Source: Xanthobacter sp. YC-JY1 (GTDB lineage Bacteria; Pseudomonadota; Alphaproteobacteria; Rhizobiales; Xanthobacteraceae). Taken from it: a DNA stretch of 64,000 nucleotides. Both the position numbers and the translations under genes were made by a program. Where the stretch lies: contig NZ_CP032674.1 in NCBI RefSeq assembly GCF_021730305.1, positions 977,001 to 1,041,000 on the forward strand, in the 5' to 3' direction. Below, one piece after another: positions 8,397 to 15,398 of the stretch; position 1 is the stretch's first letter; each line of letters begins with the position of its first letter. Below the pieces are notes generated by a model. It saw only the letters and a program-made list of their open reading frames with translations. It was not told the DNA's origin and made no database searches.

Positions 8397-9581
8397 ATGG
8401 CCATGCCGACAATCAAGGCGGTCCGCGCCTACACCGTGCGCGGCGGCGGTGCCGACTATCATGACACCCAGGGCTATCACTGGATCGACGACCACATCGC
8501 CACCCCCATGGCGCGCTATGAGGAATACCGGCAGAGCCGCCGCTCCTTCGGCATCAACGTGCTCGGCACGCTGGTGGTGGAAGTGGAGGCCTCCGACGGC
8601 ACCATCGGCCTCGGCGTGACCACGGCGGGTGAGATCGGCGCCTTCATCGTGGAGAAGCACCTCTCGCGCTTCCTCATCGGCCGGCAGGTCACCGAGATCG
8701 AGAAGATCTGGGACCAGATGTATTTCTCCACCCAGTTCTACGGCCGCAAGGGCGTCGTGGTGAACACCATCTCGGGCGTGGACATCGCCCTGTGGGACCT
8801 CCTCGGCAAGCTGCGTGGCGAGCCGGTGCATGCGCTTCTCGGCGGACCCGTGCGCGATGAGCTGCAGTTCTACGCCACCGGCGCGCGGCCTGACCTCGCC
8901 AAGGAGATGGGCTTCATCGGCGGCAAGCTTCCTTTGCTGCACGGCCCGGCCGAGGGCGACGAAGGCCTGAAGAAGAACATCGAGAAGCTCGCCGACATGC
9001 GCGCCAAGGTCGGCGACGACTTCTGGCTCATGTACGACTGCTGGATGAGCCTCGACCTCAACTATTCCATCCGCCTCGCCCAGAAGGCGCAGGAATTTGG
9101 CCTGAAGTGGATCGAGGAATGCCTCTCCCCCGATGACTATTGGGGCTATGCGGACCTCAAGCGCAACGTGCCGAAGGGCATGCTGGTGACAACCGGCGAG
9201 CATGAGGCCACGCGCTGGGGCTTCCGCATGCTGCTGGAGATGGACTGCTGCGACATCATCCAGCCCGACGTGAACTGGTGCGGCGGCATCACCGAGCTGA
9301 TCAAGATCTCGGCGCTGGCGGATGCCCACGGCAAGCTCATGGTGCCCCACGGCTCGGGTGTCTACAGCTACCATTTCGTCATCACGCGTCATAACAGCCC
9401 GTTCACCGAAATCATCATGAGCGCGCCCAATGCGGACGAGGTGCGCCCCGCCTTCAGCCCGCTGCTGCTGGACGAGCCGGTGCCGGTGAACGGCCGCATG
9501 AAGGCCTCCGCCCTCGACAAGCCAGGCTTCGGCGTGCGGCTCAATCCCGAGGTCCAGCTCCACAGGCCCTACGCCCCCTGA
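8397..9581 (+). CDS. rhmD: L-rhamnonate dehydratase (enolase superfamily)
   Basis: 394 residues. The protein follows the E. coli RhmD (YfaW) sequence along its full length: [60 protein letters not shown] and [19 protein letters not shown]. Metal ligands D214, E240 and E268 and the catalytic base H318 are all present. It dehydrates L-rhamnonate to 2-keto-3-deoxy-L-rhamnonate; the family can also accept L-mannonate and L-lyxonate. An AGAGGAGA ribosome-binding site precedes the ATG. No L-rhamnose dehydrogenase or lactonase is nearby, so the cell may take up rhamnonate itself or make it elsewhere. This is the best-identified gene of the cassette. Confidence 0.93.
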   Translation: MAMPTIKAVRAYTVRGGGADYHDTQGYHWIDDHIATPMARYEEYRQSRRSFGINVLGTLVVEVEASDGTIGLGVTTAGEIGAFIVEKHLSRFLIGRQVTEIEKIWDQMYFSTQFYGRKGVVVNTISGVDIALWDLLGKLRGEPVHALLGGPVRDELQFYATGARPDLAKEMGFIGGKLPLLHGPAEGDEGLKKNIEKLADMRAKVGDDFWLMYDCWMSLDLNYSIRLAQKAQEFGLKWIEECLSPDDYWGYADLKRNVPKGMLVTTGEHEATRWGFRMLLEMDCCDIIQPDVNWCGGITELIKISALADAHGKLMVPHGSGVYSYHFVITRHNSPFTEIIMSAPNADEVRPAFSPLLLDEPVPVNGRMKASALDKPGFGVRLNPEVQLHRPYAP

Positions 9582-9607
9582 GCTGGACTCTTCCTCTCCT
9601 CCCAGCT

Positions 9608-9637
9608 GGCCGGCGCCGTGTGCGCCGGCCTTTTTTT
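9608..9637 (+). terminator. Rho-independent terminator after rhmD
   Basis: GGCCGGCGC (9608-9616), loop CGTGT, GCGCCGGCC (9622-9630), then seven T (9631-9637). A perfect 9-bp GC stem with a T-tract, 27 bases after the rhmD stop; it closes the rhamnonate operon. Confidence 0.9.
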
Positions 9638-9749
9638 ATTGCGTTCTGCCGCCCGTCCCGAGAACGTGGCGGCGTTTCAGTCCGTGATCGGCTGGAGCAC
9701 CAAGGCAGCGCCGCCAACGTTGTGAATGCGGCGAGCGCGTAAGCGGAAG

Positions 9750-10409
9750 TCAGCCGCCCAGCGAGTTGATGCTGAATGCGAGAATGCCGATGTTGAAAAT
9801 GAAGGCGGCCAGGCAGTGGAATGTCACGGCTCGGCGCATATGCATGCTTGTCACCTCCACATCGGAGGTCTGGAACGTCATGCCGAGGCAGAAGGAAAAA
9901 TAGATGAAATCCCAATATTTTGGCTCCGGCGTCTCGGGAAATGCCAGGCCGCCAAGATCTGTCTCGTCTTTTGAATTCGTGTAATACAAGTGTGCGTAGT
10001 GAATTGTGTAAACCGTATTGCTGAAGATCCAGGCCAACACCAGCGTCAGCACGATCAAGGCGATTGTCCCGGGTCCGGCGTTCCCCTTTTCCATTAGCTC
10101 GCTGGCAACAATCGTGAGGATCAACAGCCCCATGACAAATGTGAGCGCCAGGAGCGCCGGCCGATTGGCGTCATTGCGCTTGGCGTTCGCGCGCATGTCG
10201 CTTGGCGCATCGTCCAGCAGCTCGTAGCAGGACAGGAGGAAGGTGGCCGAGGCGACGTCGAACCCGATCATGAAGCCAAGGCGCCAGCCCGCGAACCAGA
10301 TCGATCCGCCACCCACAAGAACGAGCAGTACCGCGAACGCGATAAAGCGCGCCGGGGCAATCACGTTACCGATGCTGCGCCGGGTCGCCTGTGAGGGGAG
10401 TAATGGCAT
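9750..10409 (-). CDS. DUF1345 integral membrane protein
   Basis: 219 residues from the ATG at 10409. The frame stays open further upstream, but that extension is Arg/Thr/Ser-rich and lacks family features. About five hydrophobic helices are visible (near 20-40, 43-60, 85-105, 115-140 and 190-215). The acidic ELLDDAPSD segment between helices, YTIHYAHLYY, PKYWDFIYFSFCLGMTFQTSD and the closing RAVTFHCLAAFIFN are typical of DUF1345. The domain is widespread in proteobacteria and has no established function. It stands alone, with the rhmD terminator on one side and an AT-rich non-coding stretch on the other. Confidence 0.85.
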   Translation of the reverse strand: MPLLPSQATRRSIGNVIAPARFIAFAVLLVLVGGGSIWFAGWRLGFMIGFDVASATFLLSCYELLDDAPSDMRANAKRNDANRPALLALTFVMGLLILTIVASELMEKGNAGPGTIALIVLTLVLAWIFSNTVYTIHYAHLYYTNSKDETDLGGLAFPETPEPKYWDFIYFSFCLGMTFQTSDVEVTSMHMRRAVTFHCLAAFIFNIGILAFSINSLGG

Positions 10410-10840
10410 CAGGTCCCTTAATCTACAGCCCAATGGTGAGAAAAATGGGCTGCCTGACCAGGATAGCGGATCAGTCGTCGTTCGTCGCATCGAGCTTCCC
10501 GCCCAGGTGCCTCGAGTTATCATCACGGCGCCCATTGCGAGCACCAGCCTCGTCTTCGCGGTCACGGAAGTTACCTGACCCAGGGGAGCCGTTCCGACGG
10601 GCACGATGAGATCCAACGGTTTTCTGCCATGGATCAGCCGGCGTGGGGGAACCGGGTGCAGTCTGCCTTTTGCCGTTAAACACAAATTGTCGATCTTGTT
10701 CCAAGCGTCGGCGGTAAAAATTGAAAATAGATCCCATGTGAATTGGATATAAGCTCGAAATTTCCGAAATTCCGGCAGGTGGTGAAAGCAAGAAAAGGTC
10801 GAAAATTGTAAAATTGATCGCCCTGTGATAGGTGTTCACT
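10410..10840. other. Non-coding stretch, AT-rich in its second half
   Basis: About 430 bases without a convincing gene. Bases 10690-10850 are clearly richer in A and T than the surroundings and probably hold promoters for the flanking genes. On the minus strand GGAAC (10702-10698) is followed after 16 bases by GTTT, an imperfect match to the EcfG promoter (CGTT expected). Open frames on both strands here have no recognisable family features. Confidence 0.5.
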
Positions 10841-11047
10841 ATGAATGACATCAACCAAAACAAGCCCTCCGATCTTACAGAGACGGCGGTCGCAATCGCA
10901 AGCTGGGAGGGGGAGGGCGGTGCGCCTATGCATCGATGGGACGCCCTTGAGGTGCGACAGCGCCTTGACTGGATCAAAGAGGTGCATTCTCGAATGCTTG
11001 GGCGCGGCTGTTTTCAAGCTAGGGAACGCATCGCAAGCTTCAGTTGA
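10841..11047 (+). CDS. Small hypothetical protein
   Basis: 68 residues. The N-terminus MNDINQNKPSDLTETAVAIASWEGEGGAP resembles a class of small alphaproteobacterial proteins of unknown role that carry an AIASWE.EGGAP motif. The remainder is basic and probably helical (WDALEVRQRLDWIKEVHSRMLGRG). ATG 10841 is preferred to an in-frame GTG three codons upstream; the ribosome-binding site (ATAGG) is weak. It follows an AT-rich region and precedes nhaA by 190 bases. Coding status is only moderately supported, and the C-terminal half may not be conserved. Confidence 0.45.
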   Translation: MNDINQNKPSDLTETAVAIASWEGEGGAPMHRWDALEVRQRLDWIKEVHSRMLGRGCFQARERIASFS

Positions 11048-11238
11048 GCACGCCCTCTTTCGAGGGCGACGGTCCAAGCCGCGTAGCTCAGCACGGCTGG
11101 AGGCGCTCGGCGCGCGCTTTATCCAGCACCATAGACACTCTGCCGCCAGTATGGCTGTGAAGTTCTAGCTCGATCCGAGCAGCAATACTGCGATGCCGCA
11201 TGCGCTTCCGCCCACGGCGCATCCGAGGGCGACCCATA

Positions 11239-12585
11239 ATGCAATCTGCGAAGACTATCGCGAACGGCCTGGGCCGGCTTCCTCAGGAGCCCGCAGACCG
11301 TTTCACCAAGCCGTTCATGCGCTTCCTGCGCATCGAAAGCATGGCCAGCGCGGCGCTGCTGCTCGCCACCGTCGTGGCCCTCGGGCTCTCCAATTCTCCC
11401 TGGTCAAAGACGTTTCTCGCGGTCTGGGACATGCGCGTGGGCCTGGAGATCGGCCACATCAGCTTTTCCCGCTCGCTGCAGCATTGGATCAACGATGGTC
11501 TGATGACGCTCTTCTTTTTCGTCGTCGCCCTTGAGCTCAAGCGCGAGATCGTTCTGGGAGAACTGCGCGACCTGCGAACCATCACGCTCTCGCTTGCGGC
11601 CGCGCTGGGGGGAATGGCGGTGCCGGCGGCCCTGTTTCTCCTGCTGCAGGGCGGCGGTGAGGGCTGGCATGGCTGGGGGGTGGTGATGGCGACGGATACC
11701 GCTTTCGTCATCGGCGCACTCGCTGTGCTGGGAAACCGCGTTCCCTTGAGCCTGAGGTTGTTCCTGCTGTCGCTGGCGATCTTCGACGACATGGGCGCGA
11801 TCCTGGTGGTGGCCATCGGCTATGGCGGCACCATCTCCTGGATTCCCATCGTCCTTGCCGGCGCCGGATTCGGCCTGGTGGCGGTCATCTCGCGGTTGGG
11901 AATTCGCAGCATCCCGGCCTATTTCGCCATCGGTGGCGCCATCTGGCTGGCGCTGGACGCTGGCGGCATTCACCCGACCCTGGCCGGTGTGATCCTTGGT
12001 CTCATGACGCCGGCCCGGAGCTGGGTCAGCGGCATTCGCCTGCATGCGATCTTCGATCGTGTGATCGCCTATCCACTCGATGAGCATTGGACCGGCGACA
12101 GCAAGGGGCGACAGGACCTGCAGCGGGCCAGGATCGCCGCGCGCGAATCCCTTTCGCCCATCGAGCGCCTGGAAATGCTGCTCCATCCCTGGGTGGCGTT
12201 TGCGGTCATGCCGCTCTTTGCCCTGGCGAATGCCGGCGTCAGCATCGTGCCGGCGGAATTTCACCGCGGGCTTGCATTGGCCGTCTTCGCCGGCTTCGTC
12301 CTGGGCAAGCCTGTCGGCATCGTGATGTTCAGCGCGATCGCCGTCGCGCTGCGCCTCGGCAAACGTCCGGCGGAGCTGTCCTGGGGCGTGCTGGCGGCGG
12401 GGGCCATGCTCACGGGCATCGGCTTCACGATGGCCCTGTTCATCGCCGAGATGGCGTTCGAGGGAGGACTGCTCACCTCGGCGAAGCTCGGCATCCTCGC
12501 GGCGTCCGTGGTCTCGGCCGCCGGCGGGCTGCTGGCCCTGATCCTGCTGACCTCCTCGGGGGCGCGGCGCCCCGTCCCGTCATGA
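11239..12585 (+). CDS. nhaA: Na+/H+ antiporter NhaA
   Basis: 448 residues, slightly longer than E. coli NhaA (388). It has the family N-terminus (RFLRIESMASAALLLATVVAL), the WINDGLMTLFFFVVALELKREI segment, the paired-Asp transport site region (MATDTAFVIGAL), LFLLSLAIFDDMGAI with its conserved Asp pair, and the late FALANAGV and GIGFTMALFI helices. NhaA exports Na+ or Li+ in exchange for two protons and supports growth at alkaline pH and high salt. ATG 11239 follows GAGGG at 11225-11229; in-frame codons further upstream lack a site. It converges on the transglutaminase gene with a 6-base overlap of stops. Confidence 0.93.
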   Translation: MQSAKTIANGLGRLPQEPADRFTKPFMRFLRIESMASAALLLATVVALGLSNSPWSKTFLAVWDMRVGLEIGHISFSRSLQHWINDGLMTLFFFVVALELKREIVLGELRDLRTITLSLAAALGGMAVPAALFLLLQGGGEGWHGWGVVMATDTAFVIGALAVLGNRVPLSLRLFLLSLAIFDDMGAILVVAIGYGGTISWIPIVLAGAGFGLVAVISRLGIRSIPAYFAIGGAIWLALDAGGIHPTLAGVILGLMTPARSWVSGIRLHAIFDRVIAYPLDEHWTGDSKGRQDLQRARIAARESLSPIERLEMLLHPWVAFAVMPLFALANAGVSIVPAEFHRGLALAVFAGFVLGKPVGIVMFSAIAVALRLGKRPAELSWGVLAAGAMLTGIGFTMALFIAEMAFEGGLLTSAKLGILAASVVSAAGGLLALILLTSSGARRPVPS

Positions 12586-13443
12586 CGTGACGTGGACGTC
12601 CACCGTCATGCCGCCGAAGGCGTTGCTGTCGCCGATGAAGCTGCCCTGCACGGGGATGGCCTGGCGTATGTCGCGCACCACGGCGACCGGGATGAGATTG
12701 AACCCGCCCATGCTGCGATTGGTGGGATCGAACGGGATCCATCCTGCTCCGGGCACGAACACCTCCGCCCATGCGTGGGTGGAGCCCATGCCCTGAGACC
12801 CCACGAATGTTCCGGCGGGGTTGTAGAGATAGCCCGACACGATGCGCGCGCCGAAGCCGAGGCTGCGGACCGTCTCGACGAACAGCACCGCGAAATCGCG
12901 GCATGAGCCCCAGCCGCGATCCAGCGTGTGCGTCGGCGACTGTGTGCCCTCCTCGTCGCGGCTCTGATAGGAGATCTGCCGGGATACGCCGGCGCTCAGA
13001 TCCTTGAGCAGCGAGAGAGTGTCGGTGGACTTGCCCCGAACGAAGCCCATGGCCCAGCTCCGCAGCCGGCCGCTGGCATCGGGAAACTGGGGGACCCCCA
13101 GCGCGCCAAGATCGGTCCATTCGTCGGCGGAATAGCTGAACGGAAAGGACGTGGCGGTGCCCGCGATGGCGAACACCGGCCACGGCACGGCATCGAGCTG
13201 GAGCTCTGTCGTGCTCTCGATGACCAGTTGATCGCCGGACGTCGAGAAGTTCGCCGTGGCGACCGCGTTGCCGAAGACATCCTGAGCCCAGTTCACCGTC
13301 GCCGCCGGGGTCAGGATCAGCTGGTTCGATGTCACCCGCAGGTCGCGGCTTTCCCGGGGGCGGAGCATCAGTCGATGCGGTCCGAAGGTCACCGGCCGAT
13401 GGAAGCGGTAGGTGGTGGTGTGGCGGATCTGGAGAGGAATCAA
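12580..13443 (-). CDS. Transglutaminase-like protein with N-terminal beta domain
   Basis: 287 residues from a TTG at 13443 preceded by GGAG at a 5-base spacing. The frame is open for another 112 codons upstream, but those are Arg/Pro/Ala-rich and unlike the family. The N-terminal domain starts IRHTTTYRFHRPVTFGPHRLMLRPRE, the standard bacterial transglutaminase N-domain. The core has the papain-like triad: Cys181 in GWGSCRDFA, His in STHAWAEVF and Asp in PFDPTNRS. These cytoplasmic proteins are widespread; most are thought to be proteases or amidases rather than cross-linkers, and substrates are unknown. It is convergent with nhaA. Confidence 0.85.
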   Translation of the reverse strand: MIPLQIRHTTTYRFHRPVTFGPHRLMLRPRESRDLRVTSNQLILTPAATVNWAQDVFGNAVATANFSTSGDQLVIESTTELQLDAVPWPVFAIAGTATSFPFSYSADEWTDLGALGVPQFPDASGRLRSWAMGFVRGKSTDTLSLLKDLSAGVSRQISYQSRDEEGTQSPTHTLDRGWGSCRDFAVLFVETVRSLGFGARIVSGYLYNPAGTFVGSQGMGSTHAWAEVFVPGAGWIPFDPTNRSMGGFNLIPVAVVRDIRQAIPVQGSFIGDSNAFGGMTVDVHVTS

Positions 13444-13826
13444 GTGCGCTCCATGGGGCTCGACCACGCCCGAGGTCTTTGACGGGGCTGCAAGGCAGCA
13501 CGTCACCCGGCCCGGGTTCCGGCGGTTGAAGGGGGCCGGCCAGGCTCTGCGTTCGCATCGTGAGACGCGCCGCGGAGCAGCCCAGCCAAGGCCCCTTGCC
13601 GGTAGCATATAATGGACCAACCGCCGCGCCAAAGCAGAGGCGTTTATAAAATAATCTTGCAAATCGAGGCGGCGGGGAGCATATTCGCCCAGTCGATACA
13701 AAGCCTGATCATTTGGATCTCCGCGGATTTTATTCTTGCGCCCGTCCAAAATTCTCGCCCGAAAATGCGATTTCGACACCCGGCTGTGAGCCGGCCTGCT
13801 AAATACTGAAAATAGAAAGGGTTCCT
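13444..13826. other. Intergenic region and long leader of the cold shock gene
   Basis: 383 bases without a convincing gene, divergent between the transglutaminase and csp genes. A perfect TATAAT lies at 13608-13613 but has no good -35 at the right distance. From 13630 onward the sequence becomes AT-rich. Cold shock mRNAs usually carry a long structured 5' leader, and this stretch could supply one (inference). Confidence 0.45.
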
Positions 13827-14039
13827 ATGACTGAGGGAACCGTGAAGTGGTTCAACGCCCAGAAGGGCTTTGGATTCATTGCCCCCGATGCGGGCGGCAG
13901 CGATGCGTTCGTCCACATCAGCGCTGTCGAGCGCTCCGGCCTCGGCGATCTGCGCGAAGGCCAGAAGGTGGGCTTTGAGCTCGTCGTTGATCGCAAGAGC
14001 GGCAAGATGGCCGCGGACATGCTCAAGGATCTGAGCTGA
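13827..14039 (+). CDS. Cold shock protein, CspA family
   Basis: 70 residues, a single cold-shock domain. RNP1 (KGFGFIAP, near 13-20) and RNP2 ([10 protein letters not shown], near 29-38) are intact, and the protein opens with [13 protein letters not shown]. These proteins bind single-stranded RNA and DNA and melt mRNA structure at low temperature or in stationary phase. AGAAAGGG lies 5 bases before the ATG. A terminator follows at 14163. Which csp paralog it is cannot be told from one window. Confidence 0.95.
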   Translation: MTEGTVKWFNAQKGFGFIAPDAGGSDAFVHISAVERSGLGDLREGQKVGFELVVDRKSGKMAADMLKDLS

Positions 14040-14162
14040 GCTGATGGCCGGCGGCCCGAGCCTTTCGGGAATGCCGGCCTGCCCATTGTTGCCGAAGGCT
14101 GACCGCGGATGTACCGGCAGTCCCGGTGGCGATGTGCCATCCCATGCCCTGCAGAGCGTCCG

Positions 14163-14197
14163 ACGCCCTGTGGCCCTTGAGGTCGCAGGGCGTTTTT
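14163..14197 (+). terminator. Rho-independent terminator after csp
   Basis: ACGCCCTG (14163-14170) pairs exactly with CAGGGCGT (14186-14193) across a 15-base loop and is followed by TTTT (14194-14197). Located 124 bases after the csp stop. Confidence 0.75.
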
Positions 14198-14242
14198 CGT
14201 CTCGCCGGCAGGATCTACCCACGTGCCCGAGAGGAGACTGCC

Positions 14243-14371
14243 ATGGCCAAAGGACAGATGCGCGGCAACCGCGAAACCAAGAAGCCGAAGAAGATCAAGG
14301 TGCCCGAGCCGCCGGCGTCGTTCGTGAAAGGGTCTCCCGTATCCTTGGGTCCGCCTAAGAAGAAAGGCTGA
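14243..14371 (+). CDS. Small basic protein (42 residues)
   Basis: 42 residues beginning MAKGQMRGNRETKKPKKIK and ending in PKKKG, very Lys/Pro-rich and without a hydrophobic core. Short proteins of this MAKGQ..N.E.KKPKK form are common next to csp genes in rhizobial genomes; no function is established. GAGGAG at 14231-14236 gives a good ribosome-binding site for ATG 14243, which is why I prefer it to upstream in-frame starts. It comes after the csp terminator and 9 bases before the next gene, so it likely opens a small-protein operon. Confidence 0.72.
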   Translation: MAKGQMRGNRETKKPKKIKVPEPPASFVKGSPVSLGPPKKKG

Positions 14372-14380
14372 GGTGATGTC

Positions 14381-14686
14381 ATGAACGTCCGCACCCGTGA
14401 AACCACGGTCACGTTCGATCACGCCTTCCACCTCAGCGAGGCGGATGGCGACCTTCCGGCGGGAACCTACCGTCTCGTCATCGACGAGGAGCAGCTTCTC
14501 GGCGTCTCCTTCCTGGCCTACCGGCGCATGGCGACGATGCTGCACACGCCCGCCCTCGCGGCGCCCCCCGGTCGAAACGAATGCTTGTCGGTGAATGCCG
14601 CCGAACTCGATGCCGCCTTGTTGAAGGACCAGCAGACATCCGCGAGGGCGCGCGAAGCCCCTTCGGCGGACGCGCTCCTCCTTTGA
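14381..14686 (+). CDS. Hypothetical protein (101 residues)
   Basis: 101 residues. The first 55 read as a small beta-rich module (RETTVTFDHAFHLSEADGDLPAGTYRLVIDEEQLLGVSFLAYRR, in parts) with a YRLVIDEE strand and an acidic face; the C-terminal 35 residues are Ala-rich and probably helical or disordered. I recognise the general form from rhizobial genomes but know of no function. It starts 9 bases after the preceding small gene with GAGGTGATG upstream, and is followed 27 bases later by the DUF1488 gene. Confidence 0.7.
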   Translation: MNVRTRETTVTFDHAFHLSEADGDLPAGTYRLVIDEEQLLGVSFLAYRRMATMLHTPALAAPPGRNECLSVNAAELDAALLKDQQTSARAREAPSADALLL

Positions 14687-14713
14687 TGGACGTGCCGCAA
14701 ACAGGAGGCTTCC

Positions 14714-14977
14714 ATGACCCTTCAGTTTCCCAACGCCAGCCGCGTCTTTGATCCCGTCAGGCGTTGCGTGACCTTTTGGGGGCACGATTCCGCCTTCGAA
14801 GTCGCGTTCCATCTCGACGCCGATGTCCTGACGCGTTTCAGTCCCCAGAGCGGCCATGACGAGGCCGCGTCCCTGCGCACCTTCGACACCAACCGGCAGC
14901 GCATCGAGCGCGCCGCGAGCGGCGTCTATGCGCGGCGGCGGCAAAGCTTCCACCGCCTGTCCACGTCCGACTTCTAG
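14714..14977 (+). CDS. DUF1488 family protein
   Basis: 87 residues, full length for DUF1488. The signature parts are present: LQFPNASRVFD at the start, VTFWGHDSAFEVAFHLDADVL in the middle, and FDTNRQRIERAASGVYARRR near the end, closing on LSTSDF. The family occurs in alpha- and betaproteobacteria with no known biochemical role. AGGAGG lies 6 bases before the ATG. It is the third member of a row of four small genes that share orientation and tight spacing. Confidence 0.85.
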   Translation: MTLQFPNASRVFDPVRRCVTFWGHDSAFEVAFHLDADVLTRFSPQSGHDEAASLRTFDTNRQRIERAASGVYARRRQSFHRLSTSDF

Positions 14978-15073
14978 GGCCCACCATCGGCCGGCGCCCC
15001 GGCCCCCTTCGCGCGATCGTATGCGAGCCGCGCGTCGCACGCCGTGCCTCCGGCAAGAAAGGCGTTCGATCGC

Positions 15074-15295
15074 ATGAACAAGGGCCTCAACATCGTTTTC
15101 CAGTCGCTCGACGCGGAGCACGTCCTCGCCCGGGTCATCTGGCGCGAGCAGGACAGCGGCGGCGGTAGCCTCACGCTTGAGATTCCCGTCCGCAACAGCG
15201 CGGCCGCTCCCAAGAGCACCGAGCAACTCCAGGCCGACGCACGCGCCCTTGCCGTCCGCTTCGCCCGCGCCTTCGCGGACACGATCCAGGATTAG
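15074..15295 (+). CDS. Small hypothetical protein (73 residues)
   Basis: 73 residues from ATG 15074; an in-frame start ten codons earlier has no better site. The sequence (MNKGLNIVFQSLDAEHVLARVIW) suggests a short beta-strand start and the C-terminal third (QLQADARALAVRFARAFADTI) an amphipathic helix. I do not recognise a named family. It is the last of four small genes after csp and lies about 100 bases upstream of the cyclic glucan synthase gene. Confidence 0.6.
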   Translation: MNKGLNIVFQSLDAEHVLARVIWREQDSGGGSLTLEIPVRNSAAAPKSTEQLQADARALAVRFARAFADTIQD

Positions 15296-15398
15296 CGCGG
15301 TGTCCCGCCGGTCATGAGACCGCACGCGAAGCTGCGCACGTCGGCAGCACTTTCCGCACGGCCGATCATCGGCCGCACCACGCGGTAGAAAGGTCCAT

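Noticed and set aside
11076-11150. tRNA-like string with GTAGCTCAG near 11084
   Set aside because: The D-arm-like word is present, but no acceptor stem, anticodon arm or T-arm with GGTTCGA can be folded around it.
12580-13779. Transglutaminase gene starting at 13779 (399 codons)
   Set aside because: The first 112 codons are Arg/Pro/Ala-rich and unlike the family N-domain, whereas TTG 13443 has a good ribosome-binding site and yields the expected start.
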